Source: Cercis canadensis (lineage: Eukaryota; Streptophyta; Magnoliopsida; Fabales; Fabaceae). From it: DNA of 64,000 bases. Each line of letters opens with the position of its first letter. The first letter of the stretch is position 1. Under the pieces are notes generated by a model. The model ran no database searches and had not been told where the DNA came from. It saw only the letters and a list, made by a program, of their open reading frames with translations. The translations under genes were made by a program, and so were the position numbers. Below are positions 45,037-56,999 of the stretch, one piece after another. The stretch covers positions 304,038-368,037 of the forward strand of contig QAOA01003657.1 of NCBI GenBank assembly GCA_003255065.1, in the 5' to 3' direction.

Positions 45037-46509
45037 ACAAGAAAGGGAAAGAGTCCACAGTCTCTTCAAGACTCTCAGAAGAAGAGTCAAAACGAGTTGC
45101 ACTCTCTAGTCCAAAGAAGAGGGTTGAAGTGAAGATAACTGAGTAGCCCAGTAGCTTCAGAGGAAAAATGCAAAGAGCCAAAGGAGTAAGTTGTAGGCTC
45201 CCGCACCCACAACTAGCAACGCCAAAAGAACCATACAACGAGTGTACCTTTCAAATAGGGAGATGTGCTAGAGGATCCTCTAGGGACTCACAGGTCTAGG
45301 GATAGAGCCTTCAGACTCCTCCATTAGGCCCCCAAGTAAAAAGGCCAAGGAGGCAAAGGGAGAAGTTGAGATAATTGATGAATCCAAAATTCAAGAGGCT
45401 TTTCCAGAACTTCAAGACACACCAAGTAGCAGGAGGAAGAGTTGGAGCAGGTTTTCTTGGAGCCAAGCAAGGAAAAGCCCAATCTATCTTTATAAATAGC
45501 ACTCTAGCTATAGAAGAAAAAAAAAAAACTCTACTTAACCTATTAAAAGAGTTTAAGGATGTGTTCACTTGGGAATAAGAGGAAATGCCAAGTCTAGACC
45601 CATCATTGATTAGTTATAATCTAACAGTAAAACTAGGAGCTATACCTATGAAACAGCCCCAAAGGAAGTTTAGCTCTGAAATAGAGCTGTAGATCAAAGC
45701 CAAAGTAACCAAATAGCTCAGGGCTGGATTCATAAAAGTTGTACAACACCCCACCTGGTTGGCAAACATAGTGCTTATAGAAAAGAAGAATTAACAGATT
45801 AGATGTTGTATAGACTTTCGAGATCTAAATTGAGCATGCCCCAATGATGATTTCCCCTAGCCAAATTTATACACTTTAGTTGACTCTACAATGTCCCATG
45901 AGCGGTTCTCCTTTATGGACCACTTCAACAGATATAATCAGATTAAGATGGCCAATGAGGATGCAGAGAAGACAGCTTTCCGAACTCCCTTCGGAAACTT
46001 CCATTATATTTCATGTCATACAGGTTTAAGAATGTTGGGGCGACGTACTAGTGAGCCATGACTGTCGTCTTCCCTGACATGCTACATGACTTTGTTGAAG
46101 ATTATGTAGATGATTTGGTCATAAAGTTGAAAAAGAAAGAAGAACATTTGGGGCACCTGCGACAAGTGTTTGAAAGGTGCATAAAATATCAGTTGAAGAT
46201 GAACTTTTTAAAGTGTATTTTTGGAGTATATTGTGGAAATTTCTTGGGCTTTAAAGTGCATAAGGGAGGAATCCTAGTTGAGGCTAGCAAGGTTAAAGCT
46301 ATACAAGAGATGAAAGCACCTATTAGCACCAAAGAGGTGCATAGTCTTATGGGTAAGTTGGGCTACATTCGAAGATTCATACCAGCCCTGTTAGAACTGC
46401 TACACCCTATTAAGCATATGGCAAGAGAAAAAGTACCCTTTCAATGGGGACCAGAACAACAAGCTGAATTGGACAAAATTAAGGCTATACTTACTTTGGC
46501 CCAGACTAT
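45037..46509 (+). pseudogene. Element T, protease-RT linker and RT
   Basis: KGKESTV... continues the frame broken at 32972. FKDVFTWE begins the RT N-terminus. RT motifs follow in shifting frames: CCIDFRDLN, FPLPNLYTLVDST, KTAFRTPFGNFHY, and in 46058-46509 the catalytic EDYVDDLVIK, then NFLGFKVHKGGI and FQWGPEQQAELDKIKAIL. It stops at AQT, where Athila-2 enters. Confidence 0.8.
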
Positions 46510-47936
46510 TGATGAGCTGCCGAGGCTCCTCAAATTACTTAAAGTTTAAGGTCGGTTCCTAAGCTATTTGCAGCAAAGGGCAGCCCTAAGTCGAACCTAA
46601 GGATTGTTCTATTTGGTGAATCATATTGAAAAGCATATAAACAGGGGGGTTGTGTTTGTTTCTGTGATTAACAAAAATTAATTATCAGTGGTAGAGTTTT
46701 AGAGAAAGCAACCAATCCAAGTCTTAACTAATTCTGATTTTGATCCATCCTTGATTTCCAAGGATCCATTTAATTGTTAACCATGTTCTTGGCCTTTAAA
46801 ACATATCAAGAAGCCTCTCAATGTTCTATGGATGTCTACTGGTTAAGCAACCAGAATTCGGTTCAACAAGGGACTAAATGAATTAAGCAAACATTCAAGT
46901 CCAGTTTAACCTAAGTCCTGAATCCAGCCAAGGTAATTAATCCGTCCAAGCTTAGAACCATTAATTAACCATACAATCCTCTTTTATCACATGCAAACAG
47001 AATATGAACACATGAATAATCCAATCCGAATTAAGCAATTCAAACAGAATATTTCAGAGGATTGAAAGAACTTGATTAACAACTAAAATGAAGAACAACA
47101 ACACATAATCTCAAAATCAATAATCAGAATAGCAAAACCTGGATTGATATGATGATTTAGCCCTCCATGAACAAGAAGAGCTGAGTTCTTACAAAATATC
47201 TAAGAGAAAACTTAGAGACTAAGGAAAGAGGAAAAGCTGTCTAAAAATATCTAATGACTTGATTCTGAATTTCGGCTGCCCCCTCTTGCTGATATAGACC
47301 TCCAAATTTACATGCACACCCAAATTGCCCTTAGGGCACACTTGTTCCCATGGGCCTTAGCTTCAATTGGGCTTTGGTTTGGGCCCATTTGGACTTGTCA
47401 TGAGGAAGTTAGGCCCATTTAAGTGGCAAAAGGTGTCTGGAACCGTCAGCTAACTTGCACAGCAAATAAGACCATCTTCCACATAAAATATGGTGAACCG
47501 GTCTTCATATCAATTGAAGCTCTGTCTGTTAGCTTTCCAATGGTACCAGTTTCAGGTCCATATGACATCCACAACTCAAGTTATGACCCAAATACTGCAT
47601 GTAGGTCAGGATCCTGCGACAGCATGTCTTCTCTGGCTTCCAGGCTGCATATGACCTTCTGAACGTCCGAATTAGCTTTGGAGCCCTGAAAGAAATTTGT
47701 AGATAATTCTCTCAGCTTTCCAACAAGGTATGACTCGGAATTTTTAGATATCCAGGCCTCAAGATATGCATGAAACACAGAGACAACATATAATGCCCAG
47801 TATTGCTGGAAATTGCAATTAAGCATAAATGGATCCAAAGTCATGAAATGAGGTCTAAGTCTATGCAATTCAGCCCAAAAGAGGTTTAAAAGACTAAGTA
47901 TGAGCAATAACTATTGTATAAAAAGTGTGTTCATCA
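46510..47936 (-). repeat. Athila-2 3' LTR
   Basis: 1427 bp, TGATGA...TCATCA, near-identical to 52414-53841 (few differences by eye). The purine tract abuts at 47937-47951. Confidence 0.9.
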
Positions 47937-48503
47937 TATTCCCCCACACTTAGCTTTTGCACGTCTCGGGCAAACTAAAATTCCAAAACTAAGAAAAGCA
48001 AGAACAAGGAAACAAAAACAAATTTAAAAACTAAAGGATCACCTCCCAATGATATTTAAGAAATGCAGAAGTTCATACCACAAGTAAGATAAGCAATTAA
48101 AGATTCAAGGAAGTCACAGCATTCATGAAATAAAATTTCTTCTCATCCAAAATCAACAAACAAGGTAACTTCAATTGGAAAGCATAAGTTAAGAATGATA
48201 GATCCTCACAAGATACACTCTCAATCCCTCAAGTGTTTAGAAATTAGGTACTCCACTCAATCAAACTCATGAAGAGATGCACTACCATAAGCTTGCTTAT
48301 CTTCTATTTCTCCACTACTCAAACAAATGCACACAAAAATCAAGAGGACTTTATTTAAGGTTGTAATAAGGCCAAGGGTAAAGGTAAAGGAATGAATGAA
48401 GATGGATATCACAAGGTAAAACTCAAAAGAGAATAAGAGAACATTGGAGAGGAACTCAAATGACAAGCATTAAATTCCAAGTGTGTAAAGCATATTCTCC
48501 TTC

Positions 48504-48694
48504 NNNNNNNNNNNNNNNNNNNNNNNNNNNNNNNNNNNNNNNNNNNNNNNNNNNNNNNNNNNNNNNNNNNNNNNNNNNNNNNNNNNNNNNNNNNNNNNNN
48601 NNNNNNNNNNNNNNNNNNNNNNNNNNNNNNNNNNNNNNNNNNNNNNNNNNNNNNNNNNNNNNNNNNNNNNNNNNNNNNNNNNNNNNNNNNNNNN
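48504..48694. other. Assembly gap (191 N)
   Basis: Undetermined bases. On the left, sequence matches Athila-1 up to about 14266. On the right is the end of the protease-RT linker. Whether about 4 kb of pol is truly absent cannot be decided from the assembly. Confidence 0.95.
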
Positions 48695-48856
48695 TTCCGA
48701 TTATGTGCAGCAAACACGGCTAGATACCGGGGTCAAAGACCACTCTCACGAAGTCTTGGGTTGCCCCTGTAGAATCATCTGCTAAAGCCGCAGAATCAGA
48801 ACCGGAACCAGAACTAGAATCAGCTTCAGATGCAGATTCACCAGGATTGCCATCGC
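48695..48856 (-). pseudogene. Athila-2 linker tail after frameshift
   Basis: One base appears lost just after EISTF (near 48857-48862). In the shifted frame the minus strand reads SDGNPGESASEADSSSGSGS and ends in ...VVFDPGI and a stop. The first residues align with the Athila-1 linker (RDDNSGSPE); the rest is not found in Athila-1. Confidence 0.55.
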
Positions 48857-50356
48857 TTAAAATGTAGAAATTTCTGCACAAATGGCACAACTAATGTCAC
48901 CATCACAAACAACATGTGAATGGCGCTGGAGATAATCCTCGATACCCACAAAGTCAGGGAATTCATAACATAGCTCCTCATACACATCCACTAACTCTGT
49001 GGGAGCATCAATGACCACAACTTCTGGGATAGAATCATCTTGTTCTAAAACGGCTGCAATTTCAGAACAAGTAGTGCAAGCAGAATCACCACAACTGCAG
49101 CACAGAGAATCAGGACTGCTCAAGAAGGCAGATATTTCAGCACATACTGCACAAGGTATATCACCATGACAGTCAGGACAGGAGTTGCACTGAACAGAGT
49201 CTTCAACACCAACAAAATCTGGGAAGTCAGCACAGAGCTCATCAGACCCATCCCCAACTAGATCATCAATCAAGTCAATGTGAAAGACAGAGTGCTCATC
49301 CATGGACGGCTGCATAGGCTCAAAAATATTGAACTGCACAATAGAGTCTCCAAACTCCATGGATAGAGTTCCTGCATGAACATCAATCTTGGTCCGTGCG
49401 GTCTTTAGGAATGGTCTGCCCAGAATGAGTGGAGCCTTGCTGGATTGGGACTGTCCCTCCATCTCCAGAATGTAGAAATCTGTTGGAAAGATCAGCTCAT
49501 CAACTCTGACCAGCACATCTTCAATCACTCCAGCTGGATGTGCACTACTCCTGTTGGCTAGCTGGATCACAACACCAGTAGCTCTCAAGGGGCCAAGTCC
49601 AAGAGAACTAAACACAGTCATAGGCATCACATTAATGGAAGCACCAAGGTCTAGCAAGGCATGCTCAAACTTGGATTTGCCTATAACACATGGAATGGTG
49701 AAAGTGCCTGGATCCTTGCACTTCTGGGGCAGAGGTTGGATAAGGGCTGAAACATTATGACTCATGCTAATCCGCTCATTGCCCTTCAGCCGCCTCCTCT
49801 GTGTGCACAATTCCTTGATAAATTTGGCATATCTAGGAATTTGCTTGATAGCATCTAGCAAGGGAATGTTAACTTTCACCTTCCTGAACGTCTCCAGAAG
49901 CTCTTTATCCTTCTCTCCCTCATCTATTTTCTTAGACAGAGTAGCTCTCTGTGGAAAGGGAAGAGGTGCAGAATATGTAGGCTTCTGTTGTGGCATCCCT
50001 GGAGTGGAACTACTAGTGCGCTGGCTGGAACTGCTAGGGTCAGCAACAGGTATAACTGGCACACTAGGTGTACTCTGAACTGTAGGTGCAGGGTCTGGAA
50101 TTGACTTGCCACTCCTAAGAGTGATTGCACTCACATTCTTCGAATTGGGGTTAGGAATGGTCTGAGAAGGAAGGGTACCAAAACCTTGGGATTGCAATTG
50201 ACTTACAGATGATGCCAATTGTCCAATCTGCATTTCCAGATTCTGCATGGTGGACTCCGCCCTCTGCTGGAACTGGATGTTGCTGGTGGCCATCTGCTTC
50301 ACCAGATCTTCCAATGAAGGCTCAGGTTTGGATGTTGACGGGTTGGCTGGCTGCAT
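48857..50356 (-). pseudogene. Athila-2 gag tail, protease and cysteine modules
   Basis: Continues the gag frame after the nonsense at 50384. It shares [20 protein letters not shown] with Athila-1, then a different Pro/Ser-rich linker, then protease with [13 protein letters not shown] (DLGAS near 49639-49653). After the protease come two long units with ELC-EFPDFVG-ED and GDI-CA-CAEIS and a short CCSCGDSACTTCSEI between them. It ends with a TAA caused by a one-base deletion relative to Athila-1. Confidence 0.8.
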
Positions 50357-50383
50357 AGGCTGCTGCTGGAATGGTGGCCTGTT

Positions 50384-51733
50384 TTATTGAAACTGGCCCT
50401 GCCTGGCTGGCTGAAATTGGCTCTGTTGTTGCCAAGGTTGCCTATATTGCTGCTGTTGCTGTGGCTGTGGCTGTTGTTGGGAGGACTGCTGTTGTGGTGC
50501 TGCAACATTGCCATATCTGAAATTTGGATGATCTCTCCAACTAGGGTTGTAAGTGTTGGAGTACGGATCATATCTAGGCTGCTGCTGCAATTGGTATGGG
50601 GATTGACCAAGAAAAACACCTGCTGCAGCTACAGAGGGATCCTGAAATCCAGAATCACCATCTTGCAGTGTAGGGCATGCGTCTGTAGGATGTGATGGAC
50701 AAGCACAAATGCCACACACGCTTGCAGGTTGAGGGGTGGATACTTGTCGCCCCACTGCCAATTGCCTGACCAAGGAGGTCAGTTCATCAAGTCTGTGCTC
50801 CATTCTTTGTTGGTCAGCAAATGATACACCAACTTCATTGACTCCCCTGGTGGAATGAATCATCCGAACACCAAACTGCTGGGAATTCTCTGCCATATTG
50901 GAAATTAAATCTCTGGCAGCAGCAGGTGTTTTATCCACTAATGCTCCTCCACTAGCAGAATCAATGTTACTTCTATCCGAAGGTGACAAGCCCTCATAGA
51001 AATATTGTATCAACAGCTGATCACTTATTTGGTGATGGAGGCAGCTTGAACACAGCTTTGTAAACCTCTCCCAATACTCATGCAATGTCTCCCCTGGCAG
51101 TTGCCTTATGCCACATATGTCTTTGCGAATGGCAGCAGTTCTGGATGCAGGGAAGAACTTGGCCAGAAACAGCTTCTTCATGTCATTCCAATTCCTGACC
51201 GAACCTTGTGACAAGTAAAAGAGCCAGTCTTTAGCTGCATCAGCCAGAGAGAAAGGGAATGCTCTTAGCTTGATCTGCTCTTCAGAAATTCCTTGTGGCC
51301 TCATGGTGGAACAAACCACATGAAATTCCTTCAAATGCTTGTGAGGATCTTCACCTGCAAGACCATGAAACTTTGGCAGCAAGTGTATCAATCCAGACTT
51401 TAATTCAAAAGCAGTATCAATTTCAGGATATTGGATCCCTAAAGGTTGGTAAGCAACATCAGGGGTGGCCAATTCCTTAAGAGTTCTATCTCTAGGCTGC
51501 ATGTTATTATTATTGTTATTTCCAGCTCTATTAGCATTATCAGCCCTATCACCTTGATTAACAACAGGATCAACAATAGGAATAACAATAGGAGTGCTAG
51601 CTTCAGCCATAGTAGGATCTAGATTATCAACAGCCCTATGTGCTCTATTACGTGTATGCAAGGTTCTCTCAATTTCAGGATCTCCTTCAAGCAATACAAA
51701 GGGAGAAGACCTAGTCATACACCATGCAAACAA
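50384..51733 (-). pseudogene. Athila-2 gag, N-terminal 449 codons
   Basis: Nearly the same as the Athila-1 Gag: [35 protein letters not shown], and the zinc knuckle [14 protein letters not shown]. It ends with TAA at 50384-50386 where Athila-1 has CAA (Gln), a single C-to-T change on the coding strand. The frame stays open downstream, so one substitution separates the two parts. Confidence 0.85.
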
Positions 51734-52390
51734 GTGGCTAAATGCCTAAACACACCACAATGCACAAAAACACACAAAAACACACAAAACTGGCAGAAAT
51801 AAGCTAAAACCGAAACACACCAAAAACACAAAACAAAGGTAAAAAGACACCAAAATAGGACTAGAAAAGGTATCTAAACATTTTTTAAAATTTTTCTACC
51901 ACCACAGGACGAAAGGTGGATGAAAATGGAACTCAAAAATCAAATAAAAAATCTTTTAAAAAATGGAAAAGTGGTCAAAACGATGGAATTTGGCTTAAAA
52001 AAGTGGACCTGACAGCCAAAGGCTGTGATTGTTGTGAGTTAGGCCCTTTTCCTTCAACTGAGTAAGTTTCAGGTCAATCGGAGCTAAAAATTTCGTTTTG
52101 AACAGTAAAACCAGAAATCACTAAATCAAGCCAAACCGAAAGAAAAACAAAGGGGAAATGGTCCAAATGGCCAGAATTCACTCAATGACACTATAAAACA
52201 TCTAAGCAAACTTCAAATCAAGAAAAACAATGGCCACTGGCCTCAAACAGAATGGATACTTGGCCAAAAAGTTATGGAAAAAGTGGCCAAAACCCTAAAA
52301 AGAACAAAAACTCAAAAACAAGGGGGGTGAATTAGGGGAAAGTTAAAAGTCAGTTTTACTACTAATACTACTGATTCAAAGATAGAACAA

Positions 52391-52407
52391 TCCCCGGCAA
52401 CGGCGCC
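52391..52407 (-). other. Athila-2 primer binding site (tRNA-Asp)
   Basis: The + strand ccccggcaacggcgcca is an exact match to the plant tRNA-Asp 3' end with CCA. It lies 6 bp before the LTR. Confidence 0.9.
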
Positions 52408-52413
52408 AAAATT

Positions 52414-53841
52414 TGATGAGCTGCCGAGGCTCCTCAAATTACTTAATGTTTAAGGTCGGTTCCTAAGCTATTTGCAGCAAAGGGCAGCCCTAAGTCGAAC
52501 CTAAGGATTGTTCTATTTAGTGAATCATATTGAAAAGCATATAAACAGGGGGGTTGTGTTTGTTTCTGTGATTAACAAAAATTAATTATCAGTGGTAGAG
52601 TTTTAGAGAAAGCAACAAATCCAAGTCTTAACTAATTCTGATTTTGATCCATCCTTGATTTCCAAGGATCCATTTAATTGTTAACCATGTTCTTGGCCTT
52701 TAAAACATATCAAGAAGCCTCTCAATGTTCTATGGATGTCTACTGGTTAAGCAACCAGAATTCGGTTCAACAAGGGACTAAATGAATTAAGCAAACATTC
52801 AAGTCCAGTTTAACCTAAGTCCTGAATCCAGCCAAGGTAATTAATCCGTCCAAGCTTAGAACCATTAATTAACCATACAATCCTCTTTTATCACATGCAA
52901 ACAGAATATGAACACATGAATAATCCAATCCGAATTAAGCAATTCAAACAGAATATTTCAGAGGATTGAAAGAACTTGATTAACATCTAAAATGAAGAAC
53001 AACAACACATAATCTCAAAATCAATAATCAGAATAGCAAAACCTGGATTGATATGATGATTTAGCCCTCCATGAACAAGAAGAGCTGAGTTCTTACAAAA
53101 TATCTAAGAGAAAACTTAGAGACTAAGGAAAGACTAGAAAGCTGTCTAAAATATCTAAAGACTTGATAATCAATTTCGGCTGCCCCCCTCTTGCTGATAT
53201 AGACCTCCAATTTTACATGCACACCCAAATTGCCCTTAGGGCACACTTGTTCCCATGGGCCTTAGCTTCAATTGGGCTTTGGTTTGGGCCCATTTGGACT
53301 TGTCATGAGGAAGTTAGGCCCATTTAAGTGGCAAAAGGTGTCTGGAACCATCAGCTAACTTGCACAGCAAATAAGACCATCTTCCACATAAAATATGGTG
53401 AACCGGTATTCATATCAATTGAAGCTCTGTCTGTTATCTTTCCAATGGTACCAGTTTCAGGTCCATATGACATACACAACTCAAGTTATGACCCAAATAC
53501 TGCATGTAGGTCAGGATCCTACGACAGCATGTCTTCTCTGGCTTCCAGGCTGCATATGACCTTCTGAACGTCCGAATTAGCTTTGGACCCCTGAAAGAAA
53601 GTTGTAGACAATTCTCTCAGCTTTCCAACAAGGTATGACTCGGAATTTTTAGACATCCAGAACTCAAGATATGCATCAAACACAGAGACAGCATATAATG
53701 CCCAGTATTGCTGGAAATTGCAATTAAGCATAAATAGATCCAAAGTCATGAAATGAGGTCTAAGTCTATGCAATTCAGCCCAAAAGAGGTTTAAAAGACT
53801 AAGTATGAGCAATAACTATTGTATAAAAAGTGTGTTCATCA
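52414..53841 (-). repeat. Athila-2 5' LTR
   Basis: 1428 bp and complete, so the promoter-bearing end is retained, unlike in Athila-1. Confidence 0.9.
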
Positions 53842-53846
53842 ACTAT

Positions 53847-54931
53847 GTCCCAACCCATCAGAGGGGAGCCAATGATTCTCTACCTAACATCCATAGATAT
53901 CTCTATAGGTGGGTTGTTGGCATAAGAGGCCGCTAGAGTAGAGTGTCCTATCTATTACCTTAGCCTCCTCATCAAAGGCCTGAAATAGGTACACTCGCGC
54001 CAAGAAAAGCATTGCCTGGCCTTGATATATCCAACCCAAAAATTTAGGCATTACTTCCTTAGCCACAAGGTACATTTGAAGAGTAGGTATGACCCATTAA
54101 AATTCCTCAAACACCCAATCTTATCAGGGCACTTGAACAAATGGTCATTATCATAGGGGAATTTGACATTAGTCCTATGCAACCCACAGTACTCAAAAGC
54201 CAAGCTTTGGCTTCTACGTTGGCATTGTTCCCCTCTAACAATTATAAGCCTATAGACAATGAGGTGCTTGGAGGACTCGCCGAAGTCTACGCCTATGAAG
54301 AATTAGAAGAAGGAGTTTGGACACTCTATAGTATGCAGCCATTCTCTTAGGGATAAAGATGGCTAAGGAAGTCAGAGCCATAAATTTGCTGATCAAAGGA
54401 GACTCTAACCTAGTGATCAAGCAAGCAAATGGGAAATATAGAGTAAAGGAGCTTGCTCTTATAAACTACAGGAAAAGCATGTAGTAGATGATGAAGGAAT
54501 TTAACAGTGTAAAGCTCATGCACATCCCGTGGTCAGAGAATAGGCAGGCAGATGCTTTAGCTACACTAGGAAGTAAAATACCCCTAATAGAGGCACAACT
54601 GAACATAGCCATAAGACCAACCCTAATGCCATACAAGGTCATTGAGTACAATGTGTAGCCTAAAGAAGCCACAGGTTGGTGAACACCCATAGAAGAGTAG
54701 CTCAAGAGCTCTAAAAGTGCCAACATTCGTATAATCAAAGAATTCCAGTTGAGGAATGGAAAGCTATACAAAAGAAATTCTAAGGGGTTATTGATTAAGT
54801 GTGTAACCGAGCAATAGGGGCTCCCAAAGGCACAACTGCTTCACCAGTCTGTCTGTGGGCAAGGTGGAGCTAGTGTCTACAAGAGCATGCATAGAGTTGG
54901 GCTATGTTGGCCCTCCATGAAACTCAACTAT
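53847..54931 (+). pseudogene. Element T RNase H, archaeal-type RNase H and integrase start
   Basis: Resumes at gtcccaaccc after the ACTAT duplication: EPMILYLTSIDISIGG (first RNase H), later GDSNLVIKQANGKYRVKELA and HIPWSENRQADALATL (second, archaeal-type RNase H), then FQLRNGKLYKRNSKGLL and HQSVCGQGGASVYKSM..LCWPSM (integrase zinc region). Many stops. Cut at 54932. Confidence 0.75.
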
Positions 54932-55510
54932 TGTAGATACCGTATTTTGTCAAAGTTTTTTTTTTTTTAATATTCTTAGAAAATCACAAAAAAACATTTT
55001 TCTTGTGTCATTTATTTTTGCATTTGCAAAGTATCGTAAATCACAAAACTAGTTCCTTTTATTTATTTATTTCATTGCATTTTTACATTTTGCAAATTTA
55101 AGGCATTAAAAGAAAAAAAAAAGCAAAAAAAATGTGTTTAATAAATACATTGAAAATTTGAGAAAATGTTTTTATCATAAGATCTAGATTGGACCAATGA
55201 GAATGCAAAGTGAGATTTCCTTGGCCATTCATCTGTCCAAAGGGATCCCTATTGTCATTTTTAATCATTTATATTAAAACAAAACAAATTAAAAAAAGGC
55301 GAATTTTACCATACTTGGAGTATGGTCCAGGGTATGGATACCTTGAGTGGTAAACGAATTAGATTTTGACACATATTCTTTTTTTTAAAATCAAAATAAT
55401 ATACTTTCCAAGTGTTTATCATTTCAACAATAGGCAAGTTTTTTTTAAATTTTTTTACAAAGGCGCCCCATCTACAGTAGCTTCACAAGTTCTTCTTCCT
55501 TTTGTGCTCC
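54932..55510 (+). mobile_element. Tat/Ogre-type LTR fragment, forward orientation
   Basis: Starts TGTAGATACCGTATTTTGTC exactly where the T integrase frame is broken. It contains 'ttggaccaatgagaa' and 'ttccttggccattc' blocks similar to those of the H LTR. The right end is lost where D1 begins. Confidence 0.6.
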
Positions 55511-56830
55511 TGATGAGTGGATTTTATATCCACGATCTAGATACCATCCACTTAATTTTTAGATATTCTTTGAGGTATTTATCGGTCATAATCTTATGTT
55601 TTTGTGTTTGTTTTGTAGGTTTTGTATTCATGGGAATTGGGCATGATTCAGTGACGTTTAAGTGTCAAAAGGAGGAAAATCGGGTGTCCAAATAGAAGCC
55701 TAGGCTCCTAGGCACTCTAACAAAGGAAAATAAGGTTGCTTAGGCGCCCAACTTGCTGTCCCTGGCAGAGGTGCTGGTGCCTAGGCGGCCCAAATGTTGC
55801 CTTGTATGTGATTTTGTCTAGTTTTTCTACTTCTGGTAGGTTTTTGAGCTTAAAAGGTTTCCTAATGTATTTAGACTTCTTAAGAACTATAACTAAGAGC
55901 TTTTAGGACTAGGTTAGTGTTTCCAATTAGTTCTCATAAGTTTAGAATTGAAAAAGAGAAGAGCAAGGAGCAAAAAAGGAGTAGATTTGAAGGAGAGAAG
56001 AGTAAGGCACGAAGGAAAAGACGACAACGGATTCATCTTCCACACTAGTTTTTCTTCTTCTATTTTTCCACAAGTTGATTGCTTTAATTATGAACTAATT
56101 TCCTTTTCTAGGGCTATGATGTAACCTAATTATGATATTTTGAATTTTTTTAATTAAATTAATCTATGGTTTATTTTCTCTGATTGAGTACAATGTAGCC
56201 TAACTATGATGTTTTGAATTGCTTCTATTATGTTAATCTATGTATTATCTTCTCTGATTGAGTGTACATCTCTATATTTAATGCTTTTAATTAACTGATC
56301 ACTAGTTAGATGTTGGGTTAAACATAATAAAACCGAGAGGAGATTTATGTGTCTAGTTAATTAGGATGAATGTCATAGATTGCATATGGGATAGCAATAT
56401 ACCTTCATGGTTTGTGCAATCGCTACATGGGATCCATAGAACTTAATGAATTTCTAGTTATTTTAATTCGCAAGGGATACAATGGATTAGCAGTTAGGGA
56501 TGTTTTTATTAGACCTCGAGAGAGGCTAGTGGAGTGATTAGGGAATCTCAACTATCAATTAGAAGAATAATTCTAGATTAATGAGATAGGGAAGACAATT
56601 CAGATTTGTTATGGTGAAATCGGAAACTCTAGGTTTTACTTCCTTAGTTAAATCTATATTTTTCTTGCTTTCATTCTATTTCTCACCTTTCTTGATTATC
56701 GGTCATTCATATAAAATTAGGATTAACATAATTTTGGTATTTAATAGCCATCAATCCTCGTGGGACGATAACTCACTCACTTTTTATTACTTGCTAATGA
56801 TAACGTGCACTTGCATTCACTTTTTGCACA
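55511..56830 (+). repeat. D1 5' LTR
   Basis: Begins TGATGAG like the other Athila LTRs and ends near ...ttttgcaca, 10 bp before the primer site. It has 'cctaggc' and 'ggcgccc' patches near 55700-55795. Limits are inferred, since no partner LTR is in view. Confidence 0.5.
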
Positions 56831-56839
56831 AGAAGTTTT

Positions 56840-56860
56840 TGGCATCATTGTTTGGGATTG
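56840..56860 (+). other. D1 primer binding site, decayed tRNA-Asp type
   Basis: TGGCATCATTGTTTGGGATT aligns with the Athila-2 site TGGCGCCGTTGCCGGGGATT. The differences are all C-to-T or G-to-A. Confidence 0.7.
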
Positions 56861-56999
56861 TTTTATTCTATTAATATCGATACTGAGTAATCCTAGTTTT
56901 AATTTGAACTTTTATTTTTCTTGTTACTTTTGTGTTTGTTTTGTTTTTTAGGTGTTTTTCCTTGGTGTATGAGATGACTTGGAAGAGACAACCTAGTTC

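Larger units (their letters stand above)
46510..53841 (-). mobile_element. Athila-2: young Athila element lacking recognisable pol
   Basis: Complete LTRs (46510-47936, 52414-53841) with a perfect ACTAT duplication (46505-46509, 53842-53846). The unmutated tRNA-Asp primer site is at 52391-52407. The minus-strand gag-protease region is nearly intact, with one nonsense. The internal region is about 4.5 kb against 7.8 kb in Athila-1. RT, RNase H and integrase are absent, but an N run (48504-48694) sits where they would be. It interrupts element T between RT and RNase H. Confidence 0.9.
32279..54931 (+). mobile_element. Decayed Tat/Ogre-type element T, split by two insertions
   Basis: Three pieces on the + strand read as one pol when insertions are removed: protease (32279-32972), N-terminal RT to RNase H junction (45037-46509), and RNase H to integrase start (53847-54931). 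G2 sits in the first break and Athila-2 in the second. The archaeal-type second RNase H seen in the third piece is a hallmark of the Tat clade. Many stops and frameshifts show great age. Its own LTRs are not recognised. It is cut at 54932 by another LTR. Confidence 0.8.

Noticed and set aside
48409-48723. ORFs across the N run
   Set aside because: They are open only because undetermined bases give no stops.
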